The translations under genes and the position numbers were made by a program. A stretch of 64,000 nucleotides of DNA from Serripes groenlandicus (lineage: Eukaryota; Mollusca; Bivalvia; Cardiida; Cardiidae), in NCBI GenBank assembly GCA_031761405.1, contig JASEVX010000130.1, forward strand, positions 141,501-205,500, written 5' to 3'. Below, piece after piece: positions 24,096 to 36,030 of the stretch. The notes under the pieces were generated by a model. The model had not been told where the DNA came from and ran no database searches. It worked only from the letters and a program-made list of their open reading frames with translations. Numbering within the stretch: position 1 is the stretch's first letter; each line of letters opens with the position of its first letter.

Positions 24096-26080
24096 CGATA
24101 TGACGTCATACCAAATCGATTTTCCGTTTTGACAGGTCTTGAGTTCAGTTAGCAGACCGACATGGCCTTTGTTAATTAGATTTCTGTTTCTAGTTATCAA
24201 AATAGTGAAAATTCCGTGTCAGTTCAATGGAAGACAACTTACAAGAATACATGAGTAATATACTAAAATACACCTTTAGACTGACACAAAATCCTTCCTT
24301 CTGAAATGAGGTAGTGGATTCAATGATCATTCTAAATATCATTGTAATTCTTAGTTTGAATTTGCGAATTATTTCTGATTGACTAATCCCTATGTTTGTA
24401 TAGTAATTTAATACCACAGTTCTTAAAGATCAGGAACCAATTCCACCAACGATACAAAGCCCACAGTATTACTGAAAGGGGCTGAACACCAGATGAAAAG
24501 TTTCTATAGAGTAATGTCTCTCAAAATGCAAAAAAAAAAACCACAGTACATTAGCCATGCATTAAAAATGAGAAATTCCTTTTTGAGAAGCTTTGATTAA
24601 AGACTAAATACTACATAACTTTTTATTGTCTAGAAATATAGCAACATGTTATTTACCGTTTGATCTTCAAATGATACTATATTAAACCTTCTCAGTGTTA
24701 CTCTGTATATATGCATAATTGTATAGACTTGACTATATAATGATGTTCACATTTCACATACATTGTACATGTATATAAATGTTGTATATTGTGTATGGGC
24801 CTGTAGCCTATATAACACTTCTGAATGAACTGTAAACTGAACTACAGATAGAGATAAAAATGTTGAAAGGTTGAATCTTCTGCAAATATTCGCGGCTAAT
24901 AGTGACAACAAAGTAGGTAATAAATAGTTCAAAATCTTTTCGGCAGTAAATGTTGAAAAACCGTCAATTGAAAGTCATGAAAATGTACAAAATTTGGCTC
25001 ACGGGGTATGTTTACCTAGTCAAAATGAAGCATAAACGATCAATATTTAGATGTATATTGTACTGGAAAGTGAAATTATTACTCTAATTTTATCCCAGAA
25101 TTATGATTCTAATATGTCAAGACAACTTTTAAAAAGTTTTAAAACTTTTACTATACTATCTATTATGAGCGTGGTTTATCTTTTTTGATTCCCTTATAAA
25201 AAGTCCAAAATATTATCTTTCTGTACAAGTTGTACGTCAACTTAGTCGTTTACTTAAAAACATTCCATCATTCATGTTTTACAAAATATTAGTGAGACAA
25301 TCAAAGTACTGATAGTACTGAAGGTAGAATTGCGATCGTTTTTTTTAATTAACTTTTAATCAAAATGTGTGTCTCAGCGTGGTCTTCTTCAGCAGTTTGA
25401 CGGAAACAAAGCCTAAATCTGATATTGTGTCAGTGTGTTATTCGTCAACTCTATCCCATAAGATTTTCCTGTGATTTGATACTGCTAACTCTCATAAAAA
25501 AGCACGAAAAAGGACAACTATACTTTCACAACTTTGATTAAATATATTTTCATTTAAATTGTAAAAAATCTTTTTCTTGTTTTTTGAAAGTTTTGCCATT
25601 ATTATTTAAGACGGACATTATATACTAGAATAGCCAACTGACTATCATTTTAGCGATATGACGTCATACCAAATCAATTTTCCGTTTTGACAGGTCTTGA
25701 GTTCAGTTGGCAGACCAACATGGCCTTTGTTAATTAGATTTCTGTTTCTAGTTTTGAAAATAGTGAAAATTCCGTGTCAGTTCAATGGAAGACAACTTAC
25801 AAGAATACATGAGTAATATACTAAAATACACCTTTAGACTGACACAAAATCCTTCCTTCTGAAATGAGGTAGTGGATTCAATGATCATTCTAAATATCAT
25901 TGTAATTCTTAGTTTGAATTAGCGAAGTAAACTTATTTCTGATTGACTAATCCCTATGTTTGTATAGTAATTGTGTTCCTTTGAACTTGAGAATATTGTT
26001 TTCAAATTACGCATCATATAATGAATATAGAGTGGTGTGTGAGTACGGACCTCTGTATGAACGCAGCTTTAATACCACAG
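24096..26080 (+). repeat. Direct duplication of a 330-420-bp segment, 1559 bp apart
   Basis: 24096-24424 and 25655-26080 match closely from CGATATGACGTCATACC through AATACCACAGTTCTTAAAG. The second copy keeps about 80 bp more (GTGTTCCTTTGAACTTGAG onwards), which the first lacks. Unit 2 has the segment once (42726-43090) with the longer form, so the shorter form is probably a deletion. An open frame of about 75-89 codons on the minus strand over these copies is not clearly conserved. Confidence 0.88.
25296..25650 (+). repeat. About 350-bp repeat, partner at 31815-32490
   Basis: AAAGTACTGA.AGTACTGAAGG and AATTGCGAT, followed by AAAATGTGTGTCTCAG, CTTCTTCAGCAGTTTGAC, AGCACG, TTTTTCTTGTTTTTTGAAAG and ACGGACATTATATACTAGAA, recur in the same order at 31815-31858 plus 32178-32490. 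In the partner the block is split by 31859-32177, so an insertion there is likely. Confidence 0.82.
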
Positions 26081-26604
26081 TTCTTAAAGCGACTGAAATC
26101 CAGATGGCACGAAAAAAAAAAAATATTGAATTCGCCCTAAATGTTATTCTTTATGTTATCCAAGTAAAACCAGGGTAGAAAATGTATCGTTTTTTATCAA
26201 TAAAGTGAACTTGAGTCGTTTTCAATGGTCTCGATGAAGGGGTTTCCTATTTAAAAATACTTACGCCGTTACTGACAGGGTAGAATTTGCGATGGAAAAA
26301 GTATCAAAAACAAGAAAATCTCACCGATTATAGGGGTATGTAATATGTCAGATATCATATTTTAATGCCCCAAATACAAAAATAACATTTATTTTCTTAA
26401 AATTAGATATTTTTTTCATATATTACGATGATTTGAACAGAACAAATGACATTTAAGTTAATAGCATTCGACATTTGTTAGGAAATAGAGCGTTTTGTCC
26501 CATAACTTCTATGAATATTTTGCTGGTATAGGAAATTACGATGTTATCCTTAAAAACTCAATTTCCATAACTTCAAGATGGAATGACAGTGTTTTAAATT
26601 TTAG

Positions 26605-26880
26605 AGTTATATAGAGGATATTACATGAGTGGTCATTCAATACGACATTTTATTAAACGAGTTTTCTAAAATTTTGTATTGAATGACCACGAATGTTATA
26701 TTCTATTTATATCATAAATTCCAATTCGACGATTATTAGCGCAAAATATATATAACGTCGCTATATAGCGCGGTCATTTTCAATGTTTTTCATTATGACG
26801 TTACGTAGCATTGTTATTACACTAGTTGAATACGCAATTTATACAATGGCTTTATTACACTCCCGGTGACGTTATTTATG
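26605..26880. mobile_element. Insertion with an inverted repeat, absent from unit 2
   Basis: Unit 2 (about 44045) passes directly from CAGAGTTATGAT to AAGTAATTG. Unit 1 has about 275 bp in between. The insert contains a perfect 15-bp inverted repeat GTGGTCATTCAATAC / GTATTGAATGACCAC (26629-26643, 26676-26690) and a second half rich in GACGTTA and TATATAGCGCGG. Termini are not clear inverted repeats. Class unknown. Confidence 0.7.
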
Positions 26881-27060
26881 ATATAAAATAAGTAATTGTA
26901 CCAAATAATATATATCAGTCGGTAATAGCGAGGACCATCAATCAAAGAGTCGCAAGTTTAATTCATCCATTCTTTCTCATAAATGGCCAAAAACAGTGTG
27001 CGGTCTGATCTTAATCTACACTGTAAGCTTTGTATTAATTTATTCTAAAAAATGAAAGAA

Positions 27061-27290
27061 GATCTGTTTCACGAGAAAGCCAATAGTATTGACTCTGTGT
27101 AATGTGTCGACCTAGATCAGCCTGCACAGTCCGCGCATGTTAATCCGGGCCGACACATTCCGTACCAGGGGGATAAAGGTACAGACGGTAATGATTCCTG
27201 AAACAGAAAGTCCACAGGTGGTGAAAAGTGTCTGTCAGGGTTAGCCTTCGCGTCATGCTTAGGCTGATCCGGGTCGATACTTTACGCAGT
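27061..27290 (+). mobile_element. T-family inverted-repeat element, first of a tandem pair
   Basis: It begins CTGTTTCACGAGAAAGCC and has GTCGAC..GATCAGCCTGC, GGCCGACACATTCCG, GATTCCTGAAACAGAAAG, ATGCTTAGGCTGATCCGGG. Instead of a normal right end it passes at about 27287 (CCAAAATGCAGCTGCGGCG) into a second copy. Confidence 0.82.
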
Positions 27291-27549
27291 GTCCAAAATG
27301 CAGCTGCGGCGATAGACATCTGCGTAATGTATCGACCAGATCAGCCTGCGCTGTCCGCGCAGACTGATCCGGCCGACACATTCCGTCTTAGGGGGATAGA
27401 TGTATAGAGTAGTTATTCCTGACACAGAAAAGTCACAGAAGGCGAAAAAAGTATATCCGGTAAAGCCTGCGCGGCATGCTTAGGCTAATCCGGGTCGATG
27501 CTTTACGCAGAATCCGCACTGTTGGTTTTCTCGTGGGAAGGCTCATATT
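27290..27549 (+). mobile_element. T-family inverted-repeat element, second of a tandem pair
   Basis: Follows directly from the previous copy and ends with CACTGTTGGTTTTCTCGTGGG + AAGGCTC, the complement of the family's left end. Unit 2 (44078-44252) has a single, internally deleted copy at this position. Confidence 0.85.
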
Positions 27550-27604
27550 AAATCTTCAAAATGCAGGGGCGTGTCAGAAAATCAAGGGCGCCAATTGTTG
27601 GAAT

Positions 27605-27755
27605 AAAGGTTACCGACAATTGACCTTTTTTGTTCCATAAAACATAGGTTTGAGGTTGCCGACAATTGACCTTTTCTGTTCCATAAAACATAGGTTTAAA
27701 GGTTACCAACAATTGACCATTGTTGTTACATACAACATAGGTTCGATATAAATGC
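27605..27755. repeat. 47-bp tandem repeat, 3 copies (1 copy in unit 2)
   Basis: ACCGACAATTGACCTTTTTTG, CCGACAATTGACCTTTTCTG and CCAACAATTGACCATTGTTG are spaced 46-47 bp, each followed by ACAACATAGGTT-type sequence. At 44299-44353 unit 2 has one such unit. Confidence 0.92.
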
Positions 27756-28073
27756 TATGTGAAGTTTAAAATGACTGTTAACGGGTTTACTAATGTTATA
27801 TTCCTTTAAATGAACTTAAAGCGTACTTTTTAATCAATTGTATGAATATCTAAACCACCTCTGGAAATCTGTCATACTTTATGTCTCGTGTTCAATCTCT
27901 CCTGTAATCCCCCTCTCATCCCATCTTTAGGGACAATGTCTATTTATTTCGAAACAATATCGTTGTCGGGAAGGTAAGTTAATCATTTATTTTTCAGTTT
28001 AAAACAGTACACGTATCTCAAAATTGAACCTTTCAACTTTAATCCTTAATGGGAATTTTACGACATTTGCAAA

Positions 28074-28262
28074 CGTAATCGACACAATTCTCATTTTCTA
28101 TGTATGTTTTGACTCTGCCCAAAAGTCTTACATTAATTTAATATTCAATTATCTTTATTTTCTGATGCAAACGTAATCGACAAAATTCTCATTTTCTCTG
28201 TGTGTTTTTCTCTGCACAAAAGTCTTACATTAATTTAATATTCAATTATCTTTTTTTTCTGA
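28074..28262. repeat. 98-bp tandem duplication (1 copy in unit 2)
   Basis: CGTAATCGACA.AATTCTCAT to TTCAATTATCTTT.TTTTCTGATG occurs at 28074 and again at 28172. Unit 2 (about 44730-44820) has it once. Confidence 0.93.
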
Positions 28263-28307
28263 TGTTTTTAATTTCGTAGGGATCTCAAGAGGTCTTACCA
28301 GACACGT

Positions 28308-28455
28308 GTCAAGCCGCAACAACTCAGTAGGTAACGCTGATGGCTATTATTCCATGTGGTCTTCGGTTCGAACCCTGACTTGGTCATTTAATTCTCAGAT
28401 GATTAAATAATTTTGCAATCATGATATAACTGAAAAAAAAAATATTGAAAAATCG
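28308..28455 (+). mobile_element. tRNA-derived SINE (short)
   Basis: A box-like CAACTCAGTAGGTAAC, then a perfect B box GGTTCGAACCC (28365-28375), then CATGATATAACTGAAAAA, the SINE 3' domain. Copied with the segmental duplication at 44905-45055. The head cannot fold into a normal tRNA from what I see, so I do not call a tRNA gene. Confidence 0.8.
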
Positions 28456-28658
28456 AATTTAACTCCAATCAGTTAATTAATGAACCAATCAGTTATACAA
28501 TTTTACGAATCATTCTTCTTCTCTACATTCATAGACAAGATGATTGGCTTTTGAAATCAAACGTCTACTCCAATTATAAACTGCTTTATTAGCAAGGGAA
28601 ACACAAACGTAACTTCATATGATAAAGTACTGTTTTTACTGTCAATCCATATACACTC

Positions 28659-30430
28659 ACAGACGTTACAAGTACAGCTATTAGGTAAGAGCAATACATG
28701 CGTACCTCTGCCGCCTTACAGACGTTACAATTATAGTTATTAGGTAAGGGCGAAATATGCGTACCTCTGCCGCCTCACAGACGTTACACTTACAATTATT
28801 AGGTAAGGGCGAAATATGCGTACCTCTGCCGCCTCACAGACGTTACACTTACAGTTATTAGGTAAGGGCAATACATGCGTACCTCTGCCGCCTCACAGAC
28901 GTTACAATTATAGTTATTAGGTAAGGGCGAAATATGCGTACCTCTGCCGCCTCACAGACGTTACAATTATAGTTATTAGGTAAGGGCGAAATATGCGTAC
29001 CTCTGCCGCCTTACAGACGTTACAATTATAGTTATTAGGTAAGGGCGAAATATGCGTACCTCTGCCGCCTAACAGACGTTACAATTATAGTTATTAGGTA
29101 AGGGCGAAATATGCGTACCTCTGCCGCCTCACAGACGTTACACTTACAGTTATTAGGTAAGGGCGAAATATGCGTACCTCTGCCGCCTCACAGACGTTAC
29201 ACTTACAGTTATTAGGTAAGAGCAATACATGCGTACCTCTGCCGCCTCACAGAGGTTACAATTACAGTTATTAGGTAAAAGCGAAATATGCGTACCTCTG
29301 CCGCCTTACATACGTTACAATTACAGTTATTAGGTAAGAGCGAAATATGCGTACCTCTGCCGCCTTACAGACGTTACAATTACAGTTATTAAGTAAGAGT
29401 GAAATATGCGTACCTCTGCCGCCTTACAGACGTTACAATTACAGTTATTAGGTAAGAGCGAAATATGCGTACCTCTGCCGCCTCACAGACGTTACAATTA
29501 CATTTATTAGGTAAGAGCGAAATATGCGTACCTCTGCCTGCTTTACAGACGTTACAATTACAGTTATTAGGTAAGAGCAATACATGCGTACCTCTGCCGC
29601 CTTAGAGAGGTTAACATTACAGTTATTAGGTAAGAGCAATACATGCGTACCTCTGCCGCCTCACAGACGTTACACTTACAGTTATTAGGTAAGGGCAATA
29701 CATGCGTACCTCTGCCTGCTTTACAGACCTTACAATTACAGTTATTAGGTAAGAGCGAAATATGCGTACCTCTGCCGCCTCACAGACGTTACACTTACAG
29801 TTATTAGGTAAGGGCAATACATGCGTACCTCTGCCTGCTTTACAGACCTTACAATTACAGTTATTAGGTAAGAGCGAAATATGCGTACCTCTGCCGCCTC
29901 GCAGACGTTACACTTACAGTTATTAGGTAAGGGCAATACATGCGTACCTCTGCCTGCTTTACAGACCTTACAATTACAGTTATTAGGTAAGAGCGAAATA
30001 TGCGTACCTCTGCCGCCTCACAGACGTTACACTTACAGTTATTAGGTAAGAGCGAAATATGCGTACCTCTGCCGCCTCACAGACGTTACAATTACAGTTA
30101 TTATGTAAGAGCGGAATATGCGTACCTCTGCCTGCTTATACAGACGTTACAATTACAGGTATTAGGTAAGAGCAATACATGCGTACCTCTGCCGCCTTAC
30201 AGACGTTACAATTACAGTTATTAGGTAAGAGCAATACATGCGTACCTCTGTCTGCTTATACAGACGTTACAATTACAGTTATTAGGTAAGAGCAATACAT
30301 GCGTACCTCTGTCTGCTTATACAGACGTTACAAGTACAGTTATTAGGTAAGAGCGAAATATGCGTACCTCTGCCGCCACACAGACGTTACACTTACAATT
30401 ATTAAAAGAGTAATACATGCGTACCTCTGC
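28659..30430. repeat. 59-bp minisatellite, about 30 copies (1 copy in unit 2)
   Basis: Unit: ATTAGGTAAGAGCGAAATATG, then CGTACCTCTGCCGCCTCACAG and ACGTTACAATTACAGTT. Most are 59 bp; copies with CTGCCTGCTTTACAG are 60. Runs of 2-3-unit blocks recur near 29700-30000, showing recent local amplification. At the matching place in unit 2 (45240-45310) there is one unit between the same flanks. Overlapping open frames of 60-74 codons on both strands only reflect the repeat. No unique spacers. Confidence 0.97.
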
Positions 30431-30524
30431 CTGCTTTGCGTCTGACAGCTTCGATTAGATTCGTTAGAAACATTTCCCTTGCGTAGTATGTAGTAGTAAA
30501 TTTATAGGGAGTTCTCTACGTACA

Positions 30525-30650
30525 CACATCTTTATTTCACCCTCTAACCCTGTGATGTGGGTAGTCAAACAAATATTTTCAGTACCCACATCATCGTGTT
30601 TGGTTGAAGGATAAGATATATATTATTATATGGACCTATGAGTATGTTCA
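30525..30650. mobile_element. Foldback MITE (family c), damaged copy
   Basis: GTGATGTGGGTAGTCAAAC and TCAGTACCCACATCATCGTG are the hairpin arms; the centre is eroded. The right end ATGGACCTATGAG is a degraded TCTGGACCTCTGAG. The unit-2 counterpart at 45435-45630 is more complete. Confidence 0.75.
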
Positions 30651-30761
30651 CGTGATTTTCCAGGAAAGCGGACCTGTTGCGGAGACGAACTTTTGAACAG
30701 TTTTAAAACGTTGACTATATCATATATAATCTGGAGGCTACAAAGTAAGTAAGAAATACAG

Positions 30762-31049
30762 ATTGTATCCAGCAAGGCTTACATGTAGTAATATTTGTAA
30801 AGAATACATATTGTATCCAGCAAGGCTTACATGTAGTAATATTTGTGAAGAATACAGATTGTATCCAGCAAGGCTTACATGTAGTAATATTTGTAAAGAA
30901 TACATATTGTATCCAGCAAGGCTTACATGTAGTAATATTTGTAAAGAACACAGATTGTATCCAGCAAGGCTTACATGTAGTAATATTTTTTAAAGAACAC
31001 AGATTGTATCCAGCAAGGCTTACATGTAGTAATATTTGTAACGTCAGGT
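30762..31049. repeat. 48-bp minisatellite, 6 copies (1 copy in unit 2)
   Basis: ATTGTATCCAGCAAGGCTTA + CATGTAGTAATATTTGTAAAGAA + TACAT repeats every 48 bp. Since 48 is a multiple of three, frames stay open on both strands (76-120 codons with 16-residue periods). This is a trivial result of the period. At 45738-45790 unit 2 has a single diverged unit. Confidence 0.97.
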
Positions 31050-32177
31050 CAATCGCCTTGACCACTGTTAAAATCATCCTTTGTCAAAGATAGTATTTGT
31101 TCCGGTACAGTTGGAAATTACCGTCACCTATTAGAGGATAATGATTTGAGAGCTTGGCCATCGATTTGATAAGCATTCTTTACATCATTTAAAGAAAGTC
31201 AGCTGCGATTTTGTTGCCATAACATATTTGACAATCTGTCGTGTGTGATTATGTATCAGACTTCCGATTCGCAACTATTTCAACAATGCGTATATTTTGT
31301 TAATCAACCATAGCCTGAACAAGGAGCAAGCACTTACCGCGATATACGGTTCTTTAAATCTGTAGAAAGAATTCCTTCTGACTTCGCTTTTAGATGTGGC
31401 GTGCACAGCTCAATTACAAGTACGTATACTTATGACTTTCGTAAGATTCAAAATAAATTAACAACACGAATTTTGGCATCAAAGACACTGTGCATGATTT
31501 TGAAGCATGACTTAAAGGAAGCAGATGCAGTTCAGTACATAACATGTGCAAACAGACAAGATGTAATTATCTTGAACAAAAAGGCCAAATGTCACTTTAT
31601 TTTAAACAAGAATGCCAATATATGCCTATATTGCTCACCTGGCTACCACAGTATATTATCAAAGGTTATCAAGCGCAGAAAGGGTCAATTTTGACGTAGG
31701 GATTAGACGTTTTATATGGTACGATCTATGTGACATTCAGCATGTGAAGTTAAGTCCTGAGTCTATTTTACTTCCAGTTTAGTAGAAGTATGATAACAAA
31801 AATGGGAGTATATAAACAAATCAAAGTACTGAAGTACTGAAGGTAGAATTGCGATAGTTTAAGAAGAGATACAGAAGTGCATATATGAATATTTATTTTA
31901 CAAAATGTTGACGAACAGACAGACGGAGAGACAGACATCGCCAATCTATAGACAGGAATTGCTAGAGCAATCCGGCCAAAAATAAAAAAAAATCATCAAT
32001 TTTAGCAGTAAAATCCTGCCAAGAAGTAATGAATTGAGAAAAAATGTGCTGAGAGGTCCATAATTTCAAACTTGCTAAGATTTGGTCTGTGCAATGAATG
32101 TACAAATTGAAAAATGTATTGTTGACATGTATTTTCTACACCATCATTGTAATGTTGTTTATCATAAATAAAATTAT
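31050..32177. other. No gene supported
   Basis: To about 31450 it matches unit 2 (45829-46215). Beyond that it is unique. A 97-codon frame at 31401 has no motif I recognise and starts in the duplicated part without being open in unit 2. 31860-32177 is an insert in a repeat; it has a GACAGACGGAGAGACAGAC tract and a hairpin GGAATTGCTAGAGCAATCC (about 31956-31974). Confidence 0.5.
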
Positions 32178-32496
32178 TCCTTTTTTTAAATAAACTTTTA
32201 ATCAAAATGTGTGTCTCAGTGTTGTCTTCTTCAGCAGTTTGACAGAAACAAAGCCTAAATCTGAAATTGTGTCAATGTGTTATTTGTCAACTCTGTCCCA
32301 TAAGTTTTCCTTGTGATTTGAACTCTCATAAAAAAGCACGGAAAGGGACAACTTTCCCAACTTTGATTAAATATGTTTTCAATTAAATTGTAAAAAATCT
32401 TTTTCTTGTTTTTTGAAAGTTTTGTCATTATTATTTAAGACGGACATTATATACTAGAAAAGCCAACTGACTATCATTTGAAAAAGTGTTTCTTAT

Positions 32497-32723
32497 TTAA
32501 ACCTTTCCCACTTGCATACGTAATTGCAGCCGACGACTTTTGAAAACATTGATGCAGAAGAAGAAATTGCTCATAACAAGCTTTCTCCTTTTGCAACAAT
32601 GTTTTCAACTATATTCAATGATTACACTTCCAATAAATGTGATTTTCTGTATCTTTGCTCAGATTTTTTTTAATTCGTCTGCTGCAGAGTTTTTATATTG
32701 TGGGGTGGGTTGTGATTTGTTAA
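32497..32723. mobile_element. TTAA-flanked hairpin MITE (family a)
   Basis: TTAA 32497-32500, then ACCTTTCCCACTTGCATACG, GCAGCCGACGACTTTTGAA, core AGAAATTGCTCATAACAAGC, and right arm TCGTCTGCTGCAGAG. The right terminus is degraded (GTGGGGTGGG); a TTAA occurs at 32720. An 88-codon open frame over it is incidental. Confidence 0.75.
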
Positions 32724-33869
32724 AGGGCAAGCAGGATTGGGAATTGAGTGTTGCACTTATCCTAATGAAACACTCGCCTGCCTGTGCATGTTTTAGCTTA
32801 ACTTAACTTGTTAATGTTCTTTCCATCATCAACTTAGTCATCTGTTAGTAATCAACTCTATGAACGAAATAATCGCGTCAAAATCTTGAATCGCGTCAAA
32901 ATCATAACGAACACACTGTCAAAATCTAATTTTGAACTGTGTAATACAAATTTAGAATAAAAGGATGAATCAGTTATGTTGTAACAACCAATATCCGCGT
33001 GTCATTTACCTGATTTTGGCCGAAAGAAATGATCGATTTCTTGCAAGATTTATTCGTTATTCGTTCTGCCTATTATAATCAAAGTATTCTAAACGCTTTA
33101 TAAACAAGTGATTTAAAGCGCTCAAATCATTTGATGAAATTTGTTTCTTTAGACGCGGACCTTGTCGAAAGCACCTATCCAAAATGCAGATGGACTGAGA
33201 GAAAGAGAAAGAAAAGGCTTAGCAATGCATACTATCTTTATGAATAAGGACATGAACGAATATGTATGGACTAGCGCCTAGAATTTCGTACTAGCCGATC
33301 CTTCATTCCACTCGCTTATGCTAGCGGGCGAGTGGATGTTTACATCTCTGCCGAGAGGGAAAAAAGGGTTACAATTTACAAAGGGTAATTGCGGGGTGCA
33401 GTGCTATATTGGCGTAGTGATATCTAAATAATTGTGTACACTTTAAATATGATATTTACACTTACAAGACTTGTTATTTTCTATTATAAGCTTGAATAAT
33501 CGGATTTTTTTTCGTTACTCTATGTTTGCTTTTGTGAGCATTCGTAAATTAGTCAAACCAAAAATTGCACTTAATTGTTGGTGGTGAAGGGCATATACAT
33601 CACGTGACTTCAAACTCACTATGACTATGGCAGCCTCTGCGCATGCGCAAGTCTACCAAAAATACAAAGTAACCTTAACAAGTTTAAAAATATCTATTAT
33701 CAAAATTGAGCATTTATGAAATTAAAAGAAAACGTTCACATATATTGTCAACATATAGCAAGAATACAATGGTCTGAATGAACAAACTGTATGGAGAGGA
33801 ACATTTTAAGTTTAGAAATACAACTTTATTTTGTAAATAGGCAGAAACATATCCCGAAACCTTTTGTTT
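32724..33869. other. No gene; one GC hairpin
   Basis: The only structure I see is an 8-bp stem, CCACTCGC / GCGAGTGG at 33308-33335, in otherwise AT-rich sequence. It could mark an element end; no boundary was found. Confidence 0.5.
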
Positions 33870-34240
33870 AGGGCCGTCAACCAAACAATTAAAAAAGCGT
33901 AACCTAGGAAGTTGGGGAAAAGTGAACCTTTTTTTTCTTCTGATCTTTGATGAATCGGGTCCGGGCCATAAACCAAACAATTAAAAAAATCGTAGCCTAG
34001 GAAGTTGGGAAAAGGTATTAAATACAAATTAAATGTGTCTAAAGTTTTGTAATAACATTAGAAAACATGCCTATTTGTTTCAAAAGTCAATTAATAGAAT
34101 TTATTGATTCATAATTTTTTTTGGTTTTTTTCAAACATATTACAGAGTTATTTTTTAAAATAATAATGTTGGCTGCTCCCTATTCGAGTACGTCACCCCA
34201 TGGTACAACACTTAAACCTACTCAATACTGACACCGCGTT
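33870..34240 (-). mobile_element. Hairpin-ended repeat, reverse copy of 5229-5560
   Basis: On the minus strand it reads GCGGTGTCAGTATTGAGTAGG, then ACCATGGGGTGACGTA, GGGAGCAGCCAACATTATT and CTTCCTAGGCTACG, matching 5229-5560 in order. The 5' hairpin is damaged. Its distal part is duplicated (CCAAACAATTAAAAAA at 33881 and 33973). Unit 2 lacks it: 46320 continues ACAGGCTTTCC without interruption. Confidence 0.75.
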
Positions 34241-34361
34241 TTAATGGCATCAAGGCTTTCCGTATTCACAATGGCATTCAATCAAGGACAATATATATTA
34301 AACTCTGACCTGACAGTTCAAAATGCTCAAACGATATCAATAGTGACTGTTCATATAATAT

Positions 34362-35110
34362 GTGCCCTAGTTATAGTATTACAGGGCATTTGAGTATAGA
34401 CAAAGATAAATGGACACGTGTAGGTAAATCTTAACCTTATAGTATTGTTTTGTGAACTTAAGCATATTCATTTCATCCAAGTAACATACAGATCGCTTTG
34501 AAATGTCGAATCTACAAGGAGAACAATATAGCAGTTAAGGGTAAACCACTTTGGACATAGGATTTCAATTTCACCCATTTTCATTAGGATTGTGATGTCT
34601 CATTTCTGTCAAATATCTGTGCAGGTTTGATTTAAAATGGATCATAATTCTGGAGTCTATATCGACACCCAAGTGCAGATAAATATTGGCAATTTTACTC
34701 ACCTTCAATTGGCTGCGTTATTTCATTGATGTTGACCATTCATTTATAATAATCGAATGAAAATTATGGACTATTTCGGTTGTTCTTTTTAAAGATAGGT
34801 AAACGATTTTAAAATCTGTACTCCAATTTGATCATTTTTGACAGGCTTTGAGCGTTTGGTGCTATCTAAAACAATCTGTGCAAGTTTGATAATAACTGAT
34901 TGCAAATTGGTGACTATCGTGACCACAACGTGCAATGTGCAATTTTAAACCAATCACGGTCAAGTATATCTAGATATGATGTTTCAATTTCTCTACACTG
35001 ATTTCTTAATGATATATATAGAATCCGATATGAGTTGTCATTTCATATAAAGTTTTATTAAACGAGTTCAAGAAATATGTTCATTGTACAACTAATTATC
35101 AGCGTAACTT
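34362..35110. other. Duplicated non-coding segment (unit 1 copy)
   Basis: Matches 46791-47480. It includes two weakly similar stretches with ATCTGTGCA.GTTTGAT (about 34615 and 34880), perhaps an old internally repeated element. No coding frame. Confidence 0.55.
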
Positions 35111-35363
35111 AATGTGTGTTTTGAATAACATGTGTGTTGATTACTAAGCAGCAGACATTGGAGAAACTCTTTTTAATGTTTGGAAATCTCTCCGAATGTG
35201 GACAATGTGCTACTCGGCCAATGGCACTAAAAATATGTACAATTACCATATTCATATACCGTTATGTCGTACTGAGAGCAGATCTGTCAAAAAAAAAAAC
35301 AAAAAAAAACAACGAACATCCTTCTTTCTATTTACTTCTCAACATTGCATGATTTAAAAAAAC

Positions 35364-35548
35364 TCCCACATACGACAAAGCTGCAGTAAACGGTCTTCAA
35401 ACAATTTAGGCTGAACTATGGAAAAACATTTAAATCAATGTAATGGTATTGATCTGATTTGATCTGAAAAAGTTGTAACAAAACTTCTCGAAAATCTTCT
35501 GCTACAGATGTGTCAACGTGTGACTGCTTGTAAAAAAAGGGTCAAAGC
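35364..35548. mobile_element. TTAA-type hairpin MITE (family a), strongly diverged
   Basis: CTCCCACATACGACAAAGCTG and GCAGTAAACGGTCTTCAAAC at the left, TCTTCTGCTACAGATGTGTC and AAAAAAGGGTCAAAGC at the right. The core hairpin is gone. Its unit-2 counterpart (47905-48545) received a SINE and a T element. Confidence 0.6.
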
Positions 35549-35770
35549 ATGTTTTCCTCATTCGTGCTCATTTACATTTTGATGATATCACAAATTATCA
35601 GCTTTCCCTCGGGACTAGATTCGCGGCTTTTAATAATTACGGGAAAGTCTTCGCGGCATTCCATTTTCGAAACTGTACTGAATGCGATTAGAGGTGCTGA
35701 AACAAAGCTTACAGTTTTCATGTTATGGTGTACTGTATTTATGTACTTTTGAATATGTTTGTATCAACGG

Positions 35771-35812
35771 TATGCATTAAACGATATGCATTAAACGACG
35801 TGCATTAAACGA
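35771..35812. repeat. 14-bp tandem repeat, 3 copies
   Basis: TATGCATTAAACGA at 35771 and 35785, CGTGCATTAAACGA at 35799. Confidence 0.95.
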
Positions 35813-35861
35813 TAAATGAACACTGTAGAGTTTTCCTGTGTTGTCTTCTGAAAACTGATTC

Positions 35862-36030
35862 CCTGCCCGAGTCATATCAAAGACTTTAAAATTGGAAGTG
35901 GTTGCTTTCCCTCCGTTGCGCTCAGGATTCATGGTTGAAGGTTAGCATAACGAATGACTAGCTGGTGACAAAATAAATGGACCAGTAGTACTGGTAACTT
36001 ATCAAGCAAACGCCATGATATAACGTAAAC
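35862..36030 (+). mobile_element. SINE type B, partly decayed
   Basis: Shares with 53600-53790 (reverse) CCCTCC.TTGCGCTCAGGATT, GCGAATGA.TAG.TGGT and GACCAGTAGTACTGGTAAC. Ends near CATGATATAACG. The tRNA-like head is weak in this copy (CCCTGCCCGAGTCATATC). Confidence 0.7.

Noticed and set aside
28320..28385. tRNA gene
   Set aside because: A perfect B box but part of a repeated SINE, with an unconvincing cloverleaf.
28659..30430. CRISPR-like array or short repeated proteins (59-bp units)
   Set aside because: No spacers. The 63-74-codon frames are overlapping products of the repeat on both strands.
30715..31093. 76-120-codon frames with 16-residue repeats
   Set aside because: The 48-bp period is a multiple of three, so all frames without a stop in the monomer stay open; both strands are open at once.
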